Below are positions 37,529 through 48,920 of a stretch of DNA of 64,000 bases, one piece after another. The DNA comes from Eucommia ulmoides (taxonomy: Eukaryota > Streptophyta > Magnoliopsida > Garryales > Eucommiaceae). Within the stretch, counting starts at the first letter, position 1. The number at the start of each line of letters is the position of its first letter. The stretch is taken from the NCBI GenBank assembly GCA_016647705.1, contig CM028335.1, positions 36,810,712 through 36,874,711 on the forward strand, in the 5' to 3' direction. The notes under the pieces were generated by a model, which saw only the letters and a list, made by a program, of their open reading frames with translations, searched no databases and was not told the DNA's origin. Both the position numbers and the translations under genes were made by a program.

Positions 37529-39371
37529 TGACGCACCCCGGATTTTGATAGCGGAAGAAGTAAAGTTCAAGAAAAAGATGAAACAAGTTTAATATCTCTC
37601 TCTCTAAGTCATCCAAATCCATTCATTTTGAAAATGATTTTTCAAGGGTTTTTCTAGGCGTCAACTTTGAAAAACTTCTTAAGCCTGGATTTTGTGTTGA
37701 AAACAATGTCGCTACCTAGCATTGGGTAAAATGGTGTGCTCGGTTACCAGAAGTTTTAGAAATTCATTTGACTTTGAAATGACCTGTGTTGTGACTTCAT
37801 GAGATCTATGTACCAGAGATATTCTTAATGTTCGGGGATCGGTTATGCTCGGGGAAGGTTTTATACACCTCAAGACACCCATCCGTAAATAGTACCTTAG
37901 TTTAAATGAATATTCAATGTTAAACACTACCCGAGTAATTTTGTTTGATTTCTTTAAACAAAACAATTATCTTTTTGAACTTTTTCCCTTTTTTTTTTTT
38001 ATTTTTTTATTTTTTTTAATATGATATAAGCAATAATGGTGATCTATTATGCAACTACAACTAGAAATGAAAATATTTTTTCATTTTTAACATAATGAAA
38101 TGAGTAAATACTATACTATATGATACTATACTATTATAGGAAGCAACAACCCAATAGCAATTTATAAGAGACATGAATATAAATATGCAAACTACATGAA
38201 ATGCAAATATTTTTGTATTTTAAGAGATCGAACCTTATATAGGTTGCTTATATATTCTTGTTTCCACAAAAAACCAGGTTGATATATAGTTCTAGCATGC
38301 AAGCTAAAGTAAATTATTTGGATATGCGACTGAACCCGCACGTAGATTGCCTACTTATCTCGGATTAATGAGAATTAGGTCTTTACGTAGTTCGTTTGTG
38401 TTAAGGTTAAAATTAATGGTTTATGTTTTTAAATGTGACTGAACCCTTATGTGGGTTGCCCATATACTTTGGGAGATAACCAAAGATCAGGTCATCACGT
38501 AGTTCATTCATGTTAAGTTGAAAGTTGGGTTGATTTTAGTTGATTATTAGTTGTGAACAACATGATATAGACATGACCTCTTTGATTTTGTCAAGAATAC
38601 CTTAATTGAACTCTTTTGTTTTAGTTAGTTAGTGTTAGTGTGTGAGTTTGTTAGTTGAAATTGAAAAGAAATACCATATATTAATGCTAGTCCTACTAAT
38701 AACTAACAAAAACGGGAAGGTTTCTGAAGAAGAATCACACATATCCCTAAAGGAATAGAGACCTTCCTTTTATCTCGAGGTTTTAGCCACAAGGGTCTGT
38801 CGATATATATATATATTCCAGTCCACAAACCAAAATCTTGATGTTTTGCAAAAATTAAATCCGATTATTAACAGTATATAGTTAGATTATAGTTTGTAAA
38901 GAGTCGGTTTGAAGTGTTCTTGAGAGAATTGTAGAGACTATGCACAACTTATGGTGTGCTAGATGTTTTATTTGAATCCTCACATATTCTTAATATGTTC
39001 TCGGATGATTTGGGTCTTCACATGTTCTTAACTTGTTCTCGGACGTTTTTTATGTTCTTGAGAAAGTTTTGTATGATTTGAACATAGTTTGGTCATTATA
39101 GCAATAATTAGGTATTATTTGGTTGATTATGAATTATGTGTGTTATATACATGAAAGTAAAGCATATATACTACATGATTATGATATATATAAGTAAATT
39201 ATATGAAATTTAAGACAAAATCGAGGAATCTCAAGGCATATACCTAGTTTAGGTAAGTGGTCTTTCTCTAAACAATAACCTTCCTCTCCCTCTTGATTTT
39301 CTTGGTTGGAACTCGATCAATCACCGTCAATCTCTTGATTTCTTGGTCCAAGAACCTCAATAACATCATAC
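37529..39371 (-). mobile_element. Ogre-like LTR D, truncated
   Basis: It starts TGACGCACCCCGGATTTTG and is colinear with LTRs B and C until the CATCATACTTAG at about 39371, where homology stops. Modules lie at 38222-38296, 38324-38395 and 38440-38508. No primer site remains on its left, where E3 is fused. It ends about 500 bp before the host gene's start codon, so the array reaches into the gene's upstream region. Confidence 0.75.
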
Positions 39372-39886
39372 TTAGAAATGAGAACATATCAATTGCACTA
39401 AGAGATCTGTTCTAACTTCTAGTTGACTCAAAAACAAGAGTAAGGGCTAAAAGATTTAAGAAATACTTAATGCGCTAATTCAAGAGATTTAGACCGCGTC
39501 TACGATGGTGAAGCCTAACTTAAGCCCACAAGATTTTCTTCTCAGTTTAGAGTTAAATTTCTTCCCAATATATGTGAAAAAAAAATAAAAGAAAATAAAA
39601 AAAAAATTATGCAAAGAACACGCCACGTCGAGTCGCGTGTTCTTCGTGAGGCAGACCATCTTCGAGACCCTTATTCATCGTCTACTCGCATCGTCTACTC
39701 GCACTTCACTTTTTCAGTGAGAACTCAGATCCTGTAAATTTAAATCAGCGTGCTTTCATTGATTCATCCAGTAGTAGTATTATCACATCTACTTCCACTT
39801 CTACTAGTCTTATCCAAATCGACGACCTTTCACCGGTTCCTTTTGTTATCCTTACTTTCAATTCAACTGTTTTTGGCTTTCTTAAA
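39372..39886 (+). promoter_or_regulatory. Upstream region and probable 5' UTR of the host gene
   Basis: This appears to be single-copy within the window. It contains an ACGT-core palindrome-like stretch (CGCCACGTCGAGTCGCG, about 39620-39637), a tandem pair of ATCGTCTACTCGC near 39677-39705, and pyrimidine-rich sequence leading to the ATG at 39887. No convincing TATA box or transcription start can be fixed. The truncated Ogre-like LTR lies directly upstream. Confidence 0.5.
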
Positions 39887-40160
39887 ATGTCTATTTACAA
39901 AGAATCAACACCGCCACCAAAGATCGGGAAGATTGGGCCATACACAGTCTTTGTGACTCCTTCCCCCACTCCCAGACCGGTGGAAACGGTCACAGAATCG
40001 CCAAAGGAAACAGGTCCTCGAAGCTCGACCCCAGTTCAGCTTCCGCCGGTTCAGCCTCCGCCAGTTCAATTTGATAAGTCCGCCGGTGTCATTCACTCTA
40101 CGTCAAGGGTTTATTCGGGCCTTGGATTCTTCTGGAATGCCGTGGAGAAGGTTCAGAACG
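39887..40160 (+). CDS. Host gene exon 1: small proline-rich conserved plant protein, N-terminal part
   Basis: The ATG at 39887 opens a frame starting MSIYKESTPPPKIGKIGPYT. It continues through a Pro/Thr/Ser-rich low-complexity linker with VQLPPVQPPPVQ and ends in GLGFFWNAVEKVQN. A donor, AACG|GTAGGG, follows at 40160/40161 and leaves one base of a split codon. Exon 2 supplies CA, giving Ala. The joined three-exon product is 141 residues: a disordered N-terminal half and a compact conserved C-terminal half. There is no signal peptide or membrane segment. I believe from memory that it belongs to a conserved uncharacterised plant family, but I cannot name it. Nucleotide composition is visibly richer in GC than the surrounding repeats. 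Confidence 0.85.
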
Positions 40161-41693
40161 GTAGGGTTTTCGGTATTCTTATATTATTTTTTCTTCCAGT
40201 GGTGCAATCTATTCGCATTATTTTCATTTCTTATTTTTAAGTAGCTGATATTAAATTGTGGTTTATTGGCCAATGCCGTTACCATTTTAATCTATTTAAT
40301 ATGTTTTAGCTATAAATTAGCATATTAATTTAAGTTCTTAAATTGCTACACATATTCATTCACAGTGTAGAATGCTAAAGTTTTAAATAGGGAAAATAAC
40401 CGAAATGTTCCTTCAACACTGATATGGTAGGTGAAGCGTTGTTAATTTATTTTTGTTAGCACTATAATGAGTTTCAAATTTGTAAGTGTAAAAAATTATG
40501 AATAATAAAAAAAATTGACTTAAAAACATATATGAAACTAAAAGAATACAAAATATAATATGCACCCAACTGGTTTTGGAGGTGGGGTTGTAAAATTTTT
40601 AGGTGAGATTTTTTCCCAAACACTTCTGTAATCTAATCTAATCTAATCCATCAATTCCCCTAAAATTGATCTTTAACAAAAGGACATTTCAAAAAACCGT
40701 CCTAATTTATATATAGAATAGTTAGTAATTTTTATGTAAATTTGGGTTCTCAGGTGTCCTATTTGAATGTTGCGTATGTTATATGAAAACATTATGCCCT
40801 TCGAATTGAATATGTTTTTAAAAGTAATGACATTGTGGTTGTGGTTCTATCGATCCTTTTGTTCACGTTCAGTAGAGCAAGAAAATAAATTCATAGGCGG
40901 TTGGGCTTGAACCACTCCCATTACGGCCCTCTAAAGTTTACCAGCGAGAGACAAAGAACATTGCTGTTAAGTATATAAAAGAAAAATCTTTATATATATA
41001 GTGTTAGAATTAACTGATAATTTGGATTCATTTTGATACATGAAAATAGCTAAAATTTATACGAGTATTGTGAGGGATCAAATCCATACTTTGGTCCTTA
41101 GTGATGATGGTCTCGCACGTTAGAAGAAAAGTCTTCAAATCACTCCTTTGGTAATGGAAACGTCATGTATGGTGTATTCTTTCTTATGTGTGTTAAGATT
41201 ATGGTTTGGGATCTTAACTATTTATAGTAAATAATTCATAACTTGTATTCTCATGAAAGACCTTTAGCATTCTTTGTTTGATGAAATCATTACCAATATA
41301 ATAAACATATCCATGAATCTCGCATAGTGGAAGAGTACATTCATGAAGTCATAAAATGGGTAAGTTACATCCCTTCAATTAGGTGCAAATAATTTATATT
41401 AATTGGTCACCATCTAAGTAATTCACATAAAACCCTCTTATTGGAGTTAGCATGCAAATTCAATCTATATAAATTATAATTACTGATAATTATCTGTGCC
41501 TAATGGCACGCTGTGATATTATTCTAATAAAAATTTATTTTATGCAATTTAAATATTACTAATTTAAAATATTAATTTTATGTAATTTAAATATTACAAA
41601 TTTAAAATGTAATTAATTTATTACATTAAATTATCTATTAATAAAAAAATTATCTAATATAGACGCAAAAGCTACATTATGGATTAGGCTAAT

Positions 41694-41840
41694 TGTTGAA
41701 GTAGAAAGTAAGAAAATAATGAGAAAGCTTAACCTTTGTAGCTAGCCTCTTCTATTATTTATAGTAAAGTATGGGCCGTACAATCCGTACGCTCATGTAA
41801 ACCCTAATACTCCCATAAAGACTAAGATATCCTCTAATGC
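41694..41840 (-). mobile_element. Copia element J, short LTR
   Basis: It is TGTTGAAGTAG..CTCTAATGC on the plus strand. Reverse-complemented it aligns with 60141-60286 (GTATTAGGGTTT.CATG..ATACTTTA.TATAAAT). It lies 3' of the RNase H remnant in element orientation. Confidence 0.65.
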
Positions 41841-43870
41841 TCTCCTTCAAGTTGAGGCATATATATCATAAGCTCTCAACTTGTTACAAATGTATTTTAT
41901 TCAAGAACCCCCCAATAATGAATAAATCGACTAATTGATGAAGAGACTTAACATGTGGAGTCTGGATCAACTTGTGTAGTAGTTTCTCTTGAATGTAGTG
42001 ACAATCAATCTCAACGTGTTTTTTCCTCTTGTGAAAAACTTGGTTTGATGCTATATGGATTGCTGCTTGATTATCATATGCTAGACTCATGGGAGGAGAA
42101 TGGTTGAACGCTAGTTTTTCATGCGTGCGTTTCAATCGAATCAACTCACATGTGGTATGAATCATTGCTCGATACTATGGTTTAGCACTTGATTGGGCTG
42201 CCACTTTGTTTTTTGCTATTCCAAGAGACCAGATTACCTCCAACAAATATACAATAAGTTGTTGTAGATTTTTTGTTTGAAAGAGATTCTGCCCAGTCAG
42301 CATCTGTGTATCCGTGAGTGTCCATGATTCTTATATAACATATCACATCTTAGTGCACCTTTTAAATATCTAAGAATGCGGACAAAAACTTCCCAATGAT
42401 TCGTTCTTGGATGATCTAAAAATTGACTGATAACACTTACTACAAAGTATATATCAAGTTTGATAACAATCAAATAATTGAGCTTCACAACTAATTATCT
42501 ACACAACTCTGAGTTCGTCATTAACTCTCCTTGGTTTGCGTATAATTTTGTGTTTGGATCCATATGTAAATCTATTGGTTTGGACCCCAACATTCTTGTT
42601 TTGCTCAACAAGTCAAGGACATATTTCCTCTGTGAAAGGTAAATACCTCGAATTGACCGAGCAACTTTTATACCCAAGAAATATTTCAACTGTTCCAAGT
42701 CCTTAGTTTGAAACTTACCAATGTAGGAACTGTTTCAATGCTTCAATGCCCTTGTGGTCATCTCCTGCAATCACGATGTCATCAACATACACAATCAATA
42801 AAATTCTCCATGTTCTACATCATTGACCAAACTCAATAACCACGTCATCAAATCTCTCAAATCATGTTTGAGGAGACTGTTGGAGGCTATAAATCGACAT
42901 ACCAATCCTGACTTCTACCGAACAACAAAGCCTAGAGGTTGCTTTATATACATCTCTTCAAGTAGATCGCCATCTAGGAATGCATTCTTGATATCTAACT
43001 GATGTAATGACCAACTAAGTGTGGTTGAAAGTGTGCGTAACCTGCAGTGACTTGCTTTATTTAGTTAAAGCCAGTGTAGTTTTCCGGGAGTAGTGTTCTA
43101 GTGTAAAATCACGTTTTGCGGTAGGTTGTGCTATCAAGTTAGATTAGCCAAAATCGCGAATAGATGCAAGCTTGGCAACGTGAGAGAATGTCTTCGATTA
43201 ATCAAGGCCGTAGACTTGGGTGTAACTTTTGGCAATTAAACGAGCCTTCAGTCGATAAATGCTACCGTCCCGCTGAACTTCGATAATGTACACCCACTCA
43301 CAACCGATGACTGTCTTGCCAGGTGGGAGAGAGACGAGATCCCACATGCCATTTTGGTGTAACAAAAGTATTTCTTCCCCTATTGCAGTCTTCTAGCGAG
43401 GGTGTGAGAGTGCCTCTAAAACAGATTTAGCAAGAGAATCATAGGACAAAGAAGCAATAAAGGTAGAATAAGAAGGAGAAAGATGTGCATAAGAAACACA
43501 GTTAGATACAAGATGTTCAGTACATGAACGCTTACCCTTCCTGACATCAATGGGTATGTCCAAATCACACGATGGTTGGGCAAATGAGGAAGGATCTAGG
43601 GATGCATGTACTATAGGCACGACAATGGAGGTCGGTGGAGTAGATGAGACTTTTGGACGGCGAGAGTAAATCCGCATGGGAGGAAAAGTGGGGTAAATGG
43701 TTGCCGTAGAAGAAGCAGATGGAGTAGGGGTAGGTAAGGTAGGCAAAGGAACGGTAACATCAAGGCCGGCGCGAGTGTGAGGCTCAAAAAAGTAAGAAGT
43801 GTGATTTTTTTCATTTACATCTTTCAATTACCAATTTGTATGATTTTCGCAGTGGTCACTGGAAGACAAA
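41841..43870 (-). pseudogene. Copia element J: RT and RNase H remnant
   Basis: Broken minus-strand frames give Ty1/copia Pol in order. A Pro/Ser-rich linker lies at 43827-43393. The RT N-terminal part at about 43380-43200 has GMWDLVSLPPGKTVIGCEWV and RLKARLIAKSYTQVYGLD. RT continues with HQLDIKNAFLDGDL near 42985; the YVDD region near 42800 is frameshifted. Further parts are at 42698-42495 (LKYFLGIKVARS, LSQRKYVLDLL), 42488-42297 (SQFLDHPRTNHWEVFVRILRYLKG) and an RNase H end at 42165-41884 (AYDNQAAIHIASN, KKHVEIDCHYIQEKL). Gag, protease and most of integrase are absent. It is the same family as H (59.0-60.3 kb) but inverted. Confidence 0.85.
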
Positions 43871-44628
43871 CACATAAAGATACAGCACAACCTCGTTTAA
43901 TTAACATGCTCTTCTTGAATTTCATTCTTGGATTTAGCAGGAAATTACGCTTGTGATTTCTTGCCTTTTGCATCCAATACCTTCAGAGATTCATATACAA
44001 ATTAAAGTTTGAAAATCACATAGGTTATACACTTAGCCGAATTATATCTTAGTGATCTTGTAGCGACAAAGTAATAAAACTTGCATTATGCTTTGGCAAC
44101 GGTGAAGAGTTAAGGCCTCTTCTCATAAAAAAATAGATGATAAGTAGATGCAAAATCTAATGGGAATATAGATAGGGAAAGAAACAAATAGAATTGAATA
44201 ACCAAACAATTTGAATCAAATCCCAATGCATTTAGAGTTAATTAAAAATATTTTTTGTATTATTTCTCACTGCACTAACTCAATCTATAGATTCCACAAT
44301 CAAGCAATTCAAACTAAAAATATTTTTGAATCAATACATCTATTGTAGAGCGTGCAAAAAATCAAACTTAAGTTACTGCGCACTATGTGATAACACATCG
44401 TGGTTGATTGCAACACTGCTTCTGCTTGCAAATCAGTTGTGGGGAGAGAGGCATAGGTTGGAAAGAGATCGATGGGAGAGGGACAAAGGTTGTAGATTAG
44501 TCGTGGAGGTGACATTCAGTGGTGGTGGTTGATCTTGGTAGCAAAGAGGGGGTCGAGGAGAGAATTGGAGATTTGACAAGAGAGAGTGGCCTATAAAATG
44601 AGGGAGTACAGAAGCATGGGGTTAGGTT
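43871..44628. other. Intron 1 sequence without recognisable feature
   Basis: This is AT-rich sequence with short frames only. The immediate left part may be remaining copia integrase sequence, but I cannot support it. Confidence 0.35.
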
Positions 44629-44707
44629 TTTGGGAAAGGGAGGAGAGGAGACTTTTGAGGGAGTGGACAAGAGGAGAGAGAGAGTCTCCTCTCCTCCCTT
44701 TCCCAAA
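44629..44707. repeat. Perfect 25-bp inverted repeat, 29-bp loop
   Basis: The left arm 44629-44653 and right arm 44683-44707 are exact reverse complements (purine-rich TTTGGGAAAGGG..GGAGACT). The loop is GA-rich. A TATAAAA word lies at 44592-44598, about 30 bp upstream. A transcript would form a stable hairpin. Whether it is transcribed on its own is unknown. Confidence 0.8.
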
Positions 44708-45485
44708 GACTTTTGAGCGTCGAGATCAATGTTTTAAAAACTGGAATGTTTATCGGACCAAAAAACAATCGGATAACGGGGGTAATGGGTCACTAGTTCA
44801 ACTATCAGGTGAACCGCAATTGAATTGTGATGCCATAAATATAATTATATATTAATAAAAAATAAAAAAAAAATTTAAAAAAAAATCGAAAAAACTATCG
44901 ATTTAAGAGAAAATATGTTGAGCAAAGCAACAAAAGGAAAACAAAAGATCTTTATCCCACCTCAGAATAAGTAATATAGTGAGAAATATTTGTTTTAAAA
45001 TGCTTTGATGGGGATTAATAGGGATCCATGTAGTGGTGGGCCACATTTCACTTGAAATTGGGCCACTAAGTAGTTGAAAGATGCAATTTCTGGATCAACC
45101 GTTGAACCAGCCTTCGGCTCTTTGATTTGGTCAGTTCAACTGGCAATTCTTTTGGTTTTAATTAAAATAAGCTATTTTTGACTGGTACTGGTTTTAGCTG
45201 TAAACCGGACTTGTTTTTTGGGTTGGGTGATGGGCGAAACAGGTTCGACTGGCCGGTCCTATCTGGGTTTAAAACACTGGTCGAGATAGAGCAATGGTTG
45301 TCGAGAGAGGGAGAAGCATTGAGAGAGAGCCGTGGGCGCGAGAGAGCGACGAGGACCTTGACATATGAGACGGCTGCAAGCACTAAAAAGAGAGGGAGAG
45401 AGAGATCAAGTGAAACTAACCCTTGTACTAATTTTTTCTAAGTAGAAAAGCTCTCCCTTAACCATTTACTGCCCTATCTTATATG

Positions 45486-45526
45486 TGTGTGTGTGTGTGT
45501 GTATATATATATAGAGAGAGAGAGAT
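45486..45526. repeat. Compound microsatellite (GT)n(AT)n(AG)n
   Basis: This is an uninterrupted run of GT, then AT, then AG dinucleotides. Confidence 0.9.
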
Positions 45527-45918
45527 GGGGGCTGTTTGTTTTGGGGAGAAGGGGAAGGGAAGTTTGGGGGTTGGGTTTGTTTTTTTTGGGGGGTGGGGGG
45601 TGGGGAGGCAGAAAATAAAGGAAAAAATTTAATTACCGAGGGCAATTAGGGAAATGTTGATGTGCATATTTAACAAGTTTTAATTAATTTTTTAAGGGGT
45701 GTATATTTCGAAATTTTTTATATTTAGCAAAAAGGGGTATATGTATAAAATTACCCATGAGCCACATGAGTAGAATGCCCATGACTTATGAAAATAGGGG
45801 TGTTAGGCAACTAACCCTTTTAAATAAAGCGATAGTGACATCAAACAGAAAAAAACTCTAAATGAAGTGATAATTAAATAAAAATGTCAATCTACTAACT
45901 TTTTAACAAATTTAACGA

Positions 45919-45938
45919 CCCCCCTCCCCCCCCCCCCC

Positions 45939-45969
<31 letters not shown>
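45919..45969. repeat. Poly-C followed by poly-A tract
   Basis: A run of C with one T-containing break is followed by about 30 A. Together with the poly-G run at about 46151-46173, it marks a spot prone to slippage and to assembly error. Confidence 0.85.
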
Positions 45970-45971
<2 letters not shown>

Positions 45972-46150
45972 AGAAACATCAATCGGTTTTAGCCCCACTA
46001 AGTGGGGGTCCGGAAGGGATAGATTGAAAACAAACCTAACCATTGGCAAATACTGCACAATATGACAAGTTTTAATGTTTTAATGTACAACCTCTATTTT
46101 ATTGAGTTGAACTTTTACCACTAAATCAAGAGATCAATAGAGAGGGAGGG

Positions 46151-46173
46151 GGGGGGGGGGGGGGGGGGGGGGA
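46151..46173. repeat. Poly-G tract in GA-rich sequence
   Basis: More than 20 consecutive G lie inside a GGGAGGGGG context. The minus strand is C-rich and the frames over 46197-46561 are Pro/Ser low complexity without family features. Confidence 0.85.
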
Positions 46174-46905
46174 GGGGGAGGAGACAGAGTCTTTTGCTAG
46201 TGGGGAGGGGAAGAAACTGCTGGTGGATGGGCAATGGATTTAGAGGCTGGAGCTGAGTGAGGACTTTGGTGGAAGCCTAATCTGGTTGCGGTGCGGCAGC
46301 CGGATCTGAATGAGGTGAGGCAACCATGGTGGTTGGTCTGGTTAGGATGAGGCAGTTTGATCTGCAATGGCCATGGAGAGCTGCTTGAGGAAAGGAAGAA
46401 GACATGGAAGAGGTGCAATGGTGACGAGTCTGGGGGCAAAGAATTGGAGTAAAAGAAAGGGCTTGCTGGTTGTTGAGTGAGAGAAAGAGAGAGGGAGAGA
46501 GAGAGTGGAAAAATAAAAATGGTTCATCCAATGAGTGACTTGGAGGGACGTGGACTGTCATTGGTCATGTTGGTGGTTCTCACCCCCTTTTTGTTTTTGT
46601 CAAAGGAAATCGTAGCTTTGATTGTTAGACATTTATAACACCATTATGATTTATATTATATTAAATATATTGCACACATTTGTGCATATGTTTTGTCTGT
46701 TAAACAAACCCAATGAGCTTTGTTCCGTGAAACTTTTCTAATGGGTTGCCGACAAAAGAAGCATAAAATAGAAACATTACATTTTTTTGTTATCAAATGC
46801 CTCTTGCCCTCTTTCACCGACTTTTTAAAGCATTTCTTTGAAACAAAGGAAGCTAGATATTCTTATTTTCGGTATGTTTATTCTTTTTGTTTTTATTTGG
46901 TGTAG

Positions 46906-47003
46906 CACATTCCAGTTTAGATCATTACGTGGCACATTTGTTTGGGTTGAATCAGTCCAAGTACCAGTGGGCATTGGACGATTACTACGAAAGCAAGGGA
47001 TTT
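46906..47003 (+). CDS. Host gene exon 2: conserved core
   Basis: The acceptor is TGGTGTAG|CAC and the donor is GGATTT|GTAAGC. Two bases complete the codon split by intron 1; 32 full codons follow: HSSLDHYVAHLFGLNQSKYQ, then WALDDYYESKGF. The exon ends in phase 0. The density of charged and aromatic residues and the exact phase agreement with exons 1 and 3 support it. It is the most conserved-looking part of the protein and probably an amphipathic helical segment. It stands alone between 6.7 kb and 15.2 kb of intron. Confidence 0.85.
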
Positions 47004-47879
47004 GTAAGCTTTCCATTCAATCGATTCTTTGATATATTGCTCTCTGTTTGGTGAAACCTTTTTCGCCAAAGGCTAATATTTCATTGCGTCTATGTGTACT
47101 GTATTTTGGTGTGACTAAATTGTTTGGCGAATTTCTAGTGATGGCTTAGGGTTATAGTAGCCCTGTTATAAAGTTTGCGTGGGTTAAATTACTTATTTGT
47201 GCCATTCTAAGAAGCCTGGCTATGGGGCGAGTGTGACTTGGGGTATTTCTTAATTTTTTTGATGTTAAACAATATGGGTGGGTAGAAGTTCATATTGAAC
47301 ATATGCATTTGACAAGGTATTCATGAAATGCACGTATTAATTTCACCTCTAACTGGTGTTCTCGTTCATATTTTGTCTTAATTCCAATAATCAAGTATAA
47401 ATTAATAGAATGCAAATTGAATGATTATTGTTGTATGAGTAATGGTGCATGATGAAAAACATTACATTACAAATTTATGGAAACGTTTAATGGGTTGGAC
47501 AACTTGCGGATAGGTCTGAGTAATGATTAAAATTCTGCCACATCAGTTTGTAAAGATACTTTTTGTAGTTTTCTTTTGTACCTGTTGCATTACTTGTGCC
47601 TTTTTTAAGGAGAAACCACTAGAGCACGAGGGGAATTTTGTAGGAGAGAATGTAACGAGCTTCCTCTGCCAAAAAAAATAAAATAAAAATAAAAATAATA
47701 ATTAATATATTAAAAAAAAAAAATGTACCCTACTTGCTATGCCGCATGCTAGTAGAAGAATCGATGTGAAAAATTATACAAAATTAGCACATTTGCATAA
47801 ATCCTAAAGCACCCTACGCCAAATTTTGATGAACTGTAGCACTACTTACTTTTCTTGGAAGATCGGTCCACTGTGAGAT

Positions 47880-48290
47880 GACTTGATACCCATGGTCACG
47901 ACCTCAATTTGCAAGATCTGCAGAAATATTTGTAATAGTGACCAATAGAGAAATTTATCCAAGACAATGTACACCTTTTACCATCTTGGTAAGACAAGCG
48001 AGTCTCCAAGCACATTACACACCTTAGATCATCTCAACAATTATCTTAGAATCCATTAAAATCTGAAAATCGTCAAAGCCATTTGAAATGCAAAGTTGAA
48101 GACAAAGTAAGAAAGCTTGGACCTCTGCAAATATTATTCGTCCAATTTCGAAAATAGCAGCAAAATTCACTAGATAATCTCCCTTTGCAACCCGCAACCA
48201 CCTTTGCCTGCTTCTCCTGGTCTACCTCGAACATAACTATCAACATTTAACCAAAGATTAGCTGAAGAAGGAAGATGCTAGTTGACAACA
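47880..48290 (-). pseudogene. LINE-type RNase H remnant (tentative)
   Basis: Minus-strand frames give LRVAKGDYLVNFAAIFEIGR, FAEVQAFLLCLQLCISNGFD and ILMDSKIIVEMI. This has the rhythm of the RNase H domain found downstream of RT in plant L1-type LINEs (E in xAEv, D in DSK). Stops are frequent and no RT is seen nearby. A (AGA)n run at 48298-48326 adjoins it. Confidence 0.5.
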
Positions 48291-48433
48291 GTACACAAGA
48301 AGAAGAAGAAGAAGAAGAAGAAGAGGAAGGTGGTAGTGCCTAAGTTTGCATGCAATGTGCGTGTGAGTATGCTCATGAAGCAGTAAGCAAAGTATATTCC
48401 AGAAGTTCCAGCTTGGATTTGGTTGTTAGAAGT

Positions 48434-48641
48434 TGTTATGTTTAAAATCTAAATTAGTTTATAATAGAGAAATCCTCTACAATTCTCTTATGTATTCTTT
48501 CGTACAATTGATATACTTTATAAACACCTATCCATATGCATTGTAATTGATTAAGTTGAATGAGTGATTAGGAAAACTTACTTGATTTTGCCTCTGTTTA
48601 CGATAAATACTAATTTCCCCTCCTTCAGCTTCTTTTCCTCA
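48434..48641 (+). mobile_element. Copia element G, 5' LTR (about 208 bp)
   Basis: It starts TGTTATGTTTAAAATC and ends TTTTCCTCA. A primer site TGTTATTAGAGC, close to the initiator-Met type TGGTATCAGAGC, follows at 48645-48656. A TATA-like TTTATAAAC lies inside. Confidence 0.65.
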
Positions 48642-48644
48642 ATA

Positions 48645-48656
48645 TGTTATTAGAGC
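48645..48656 (+). other. Primer binding site, tRNA-iMet type (element G)
   Basis: TGTTATTAGAGC differs from the usual copia TGGTATCAGAGC at two positions and lies three bases after the LTR end. Confidence 0.6.
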
Positions 48657-48764
48657 TCATGACTCATCATTGAGCTTTGATCTATGGATGATTCCGCTAC
48701 TAAACCTTATCCATATACTCAGTAAAAGTGATAACGAACTTAGCCATTTTCCAAAAAATCAACC

Positions 48765-48920
48765 ATGACAGACTTACCCATAGAAGTTAGTTTTGGGCCT
48801 CAAATCTAATTTCACTCATCAATGCTAAGCTAGATGCTATCAATTATATAATGTAGAAATCATATGTGATGAATGCTCTAGACACCAACAATCTACTTGA
48901 TCTAGCTACTGGAAAAAACC
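48765..48920 (+). pseudogene. Copia element G, Gag N-terminal part
   Basis: Frames contain INAKLDAINYIMWKSYVMNA and LDTNNLLDLATGK, the start of a copia-type (UBN2-like) Gag. It is interrupted at 48920 by element I and continues from 57876. Confidence 0.75.

Larger units (their letters stand above)
40161..46905 (+). other. Intron 1 of the host gene (6745 bp)
   Basis: It has GTAGGG at the donor and TTATTTGGTGTAG at the acceptor, with a T-rich tract before it. Contents are AT-rich unique sequence to 41690, a minus-strand copia fragment at 41694-43870, a hairpin at 44629-44707, a CCGGTT-rich segment near 45.1-45.3 kb, and homopolymer tracts at 45.9-46.2 kb. Confidence 0.8.

Noticed and set aside
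39905-40096. Minus-strand frame over host exon 1
   Set aside because: Shadow of the plus-strand exon, which has splice-phase support.
45178-45441. Plus-strand 87-residue frame in intron 1
   Set aside because: It overlaps the CCGGTT-rich repeat and GA-rich sequence; no recognisable domain.
46197-46561. Minus-strand Pro/Ser/Leu-rich frames in intron 1
   Set aside because: Low-complexity reading of GA-rich DNA; no family features and no splice support.
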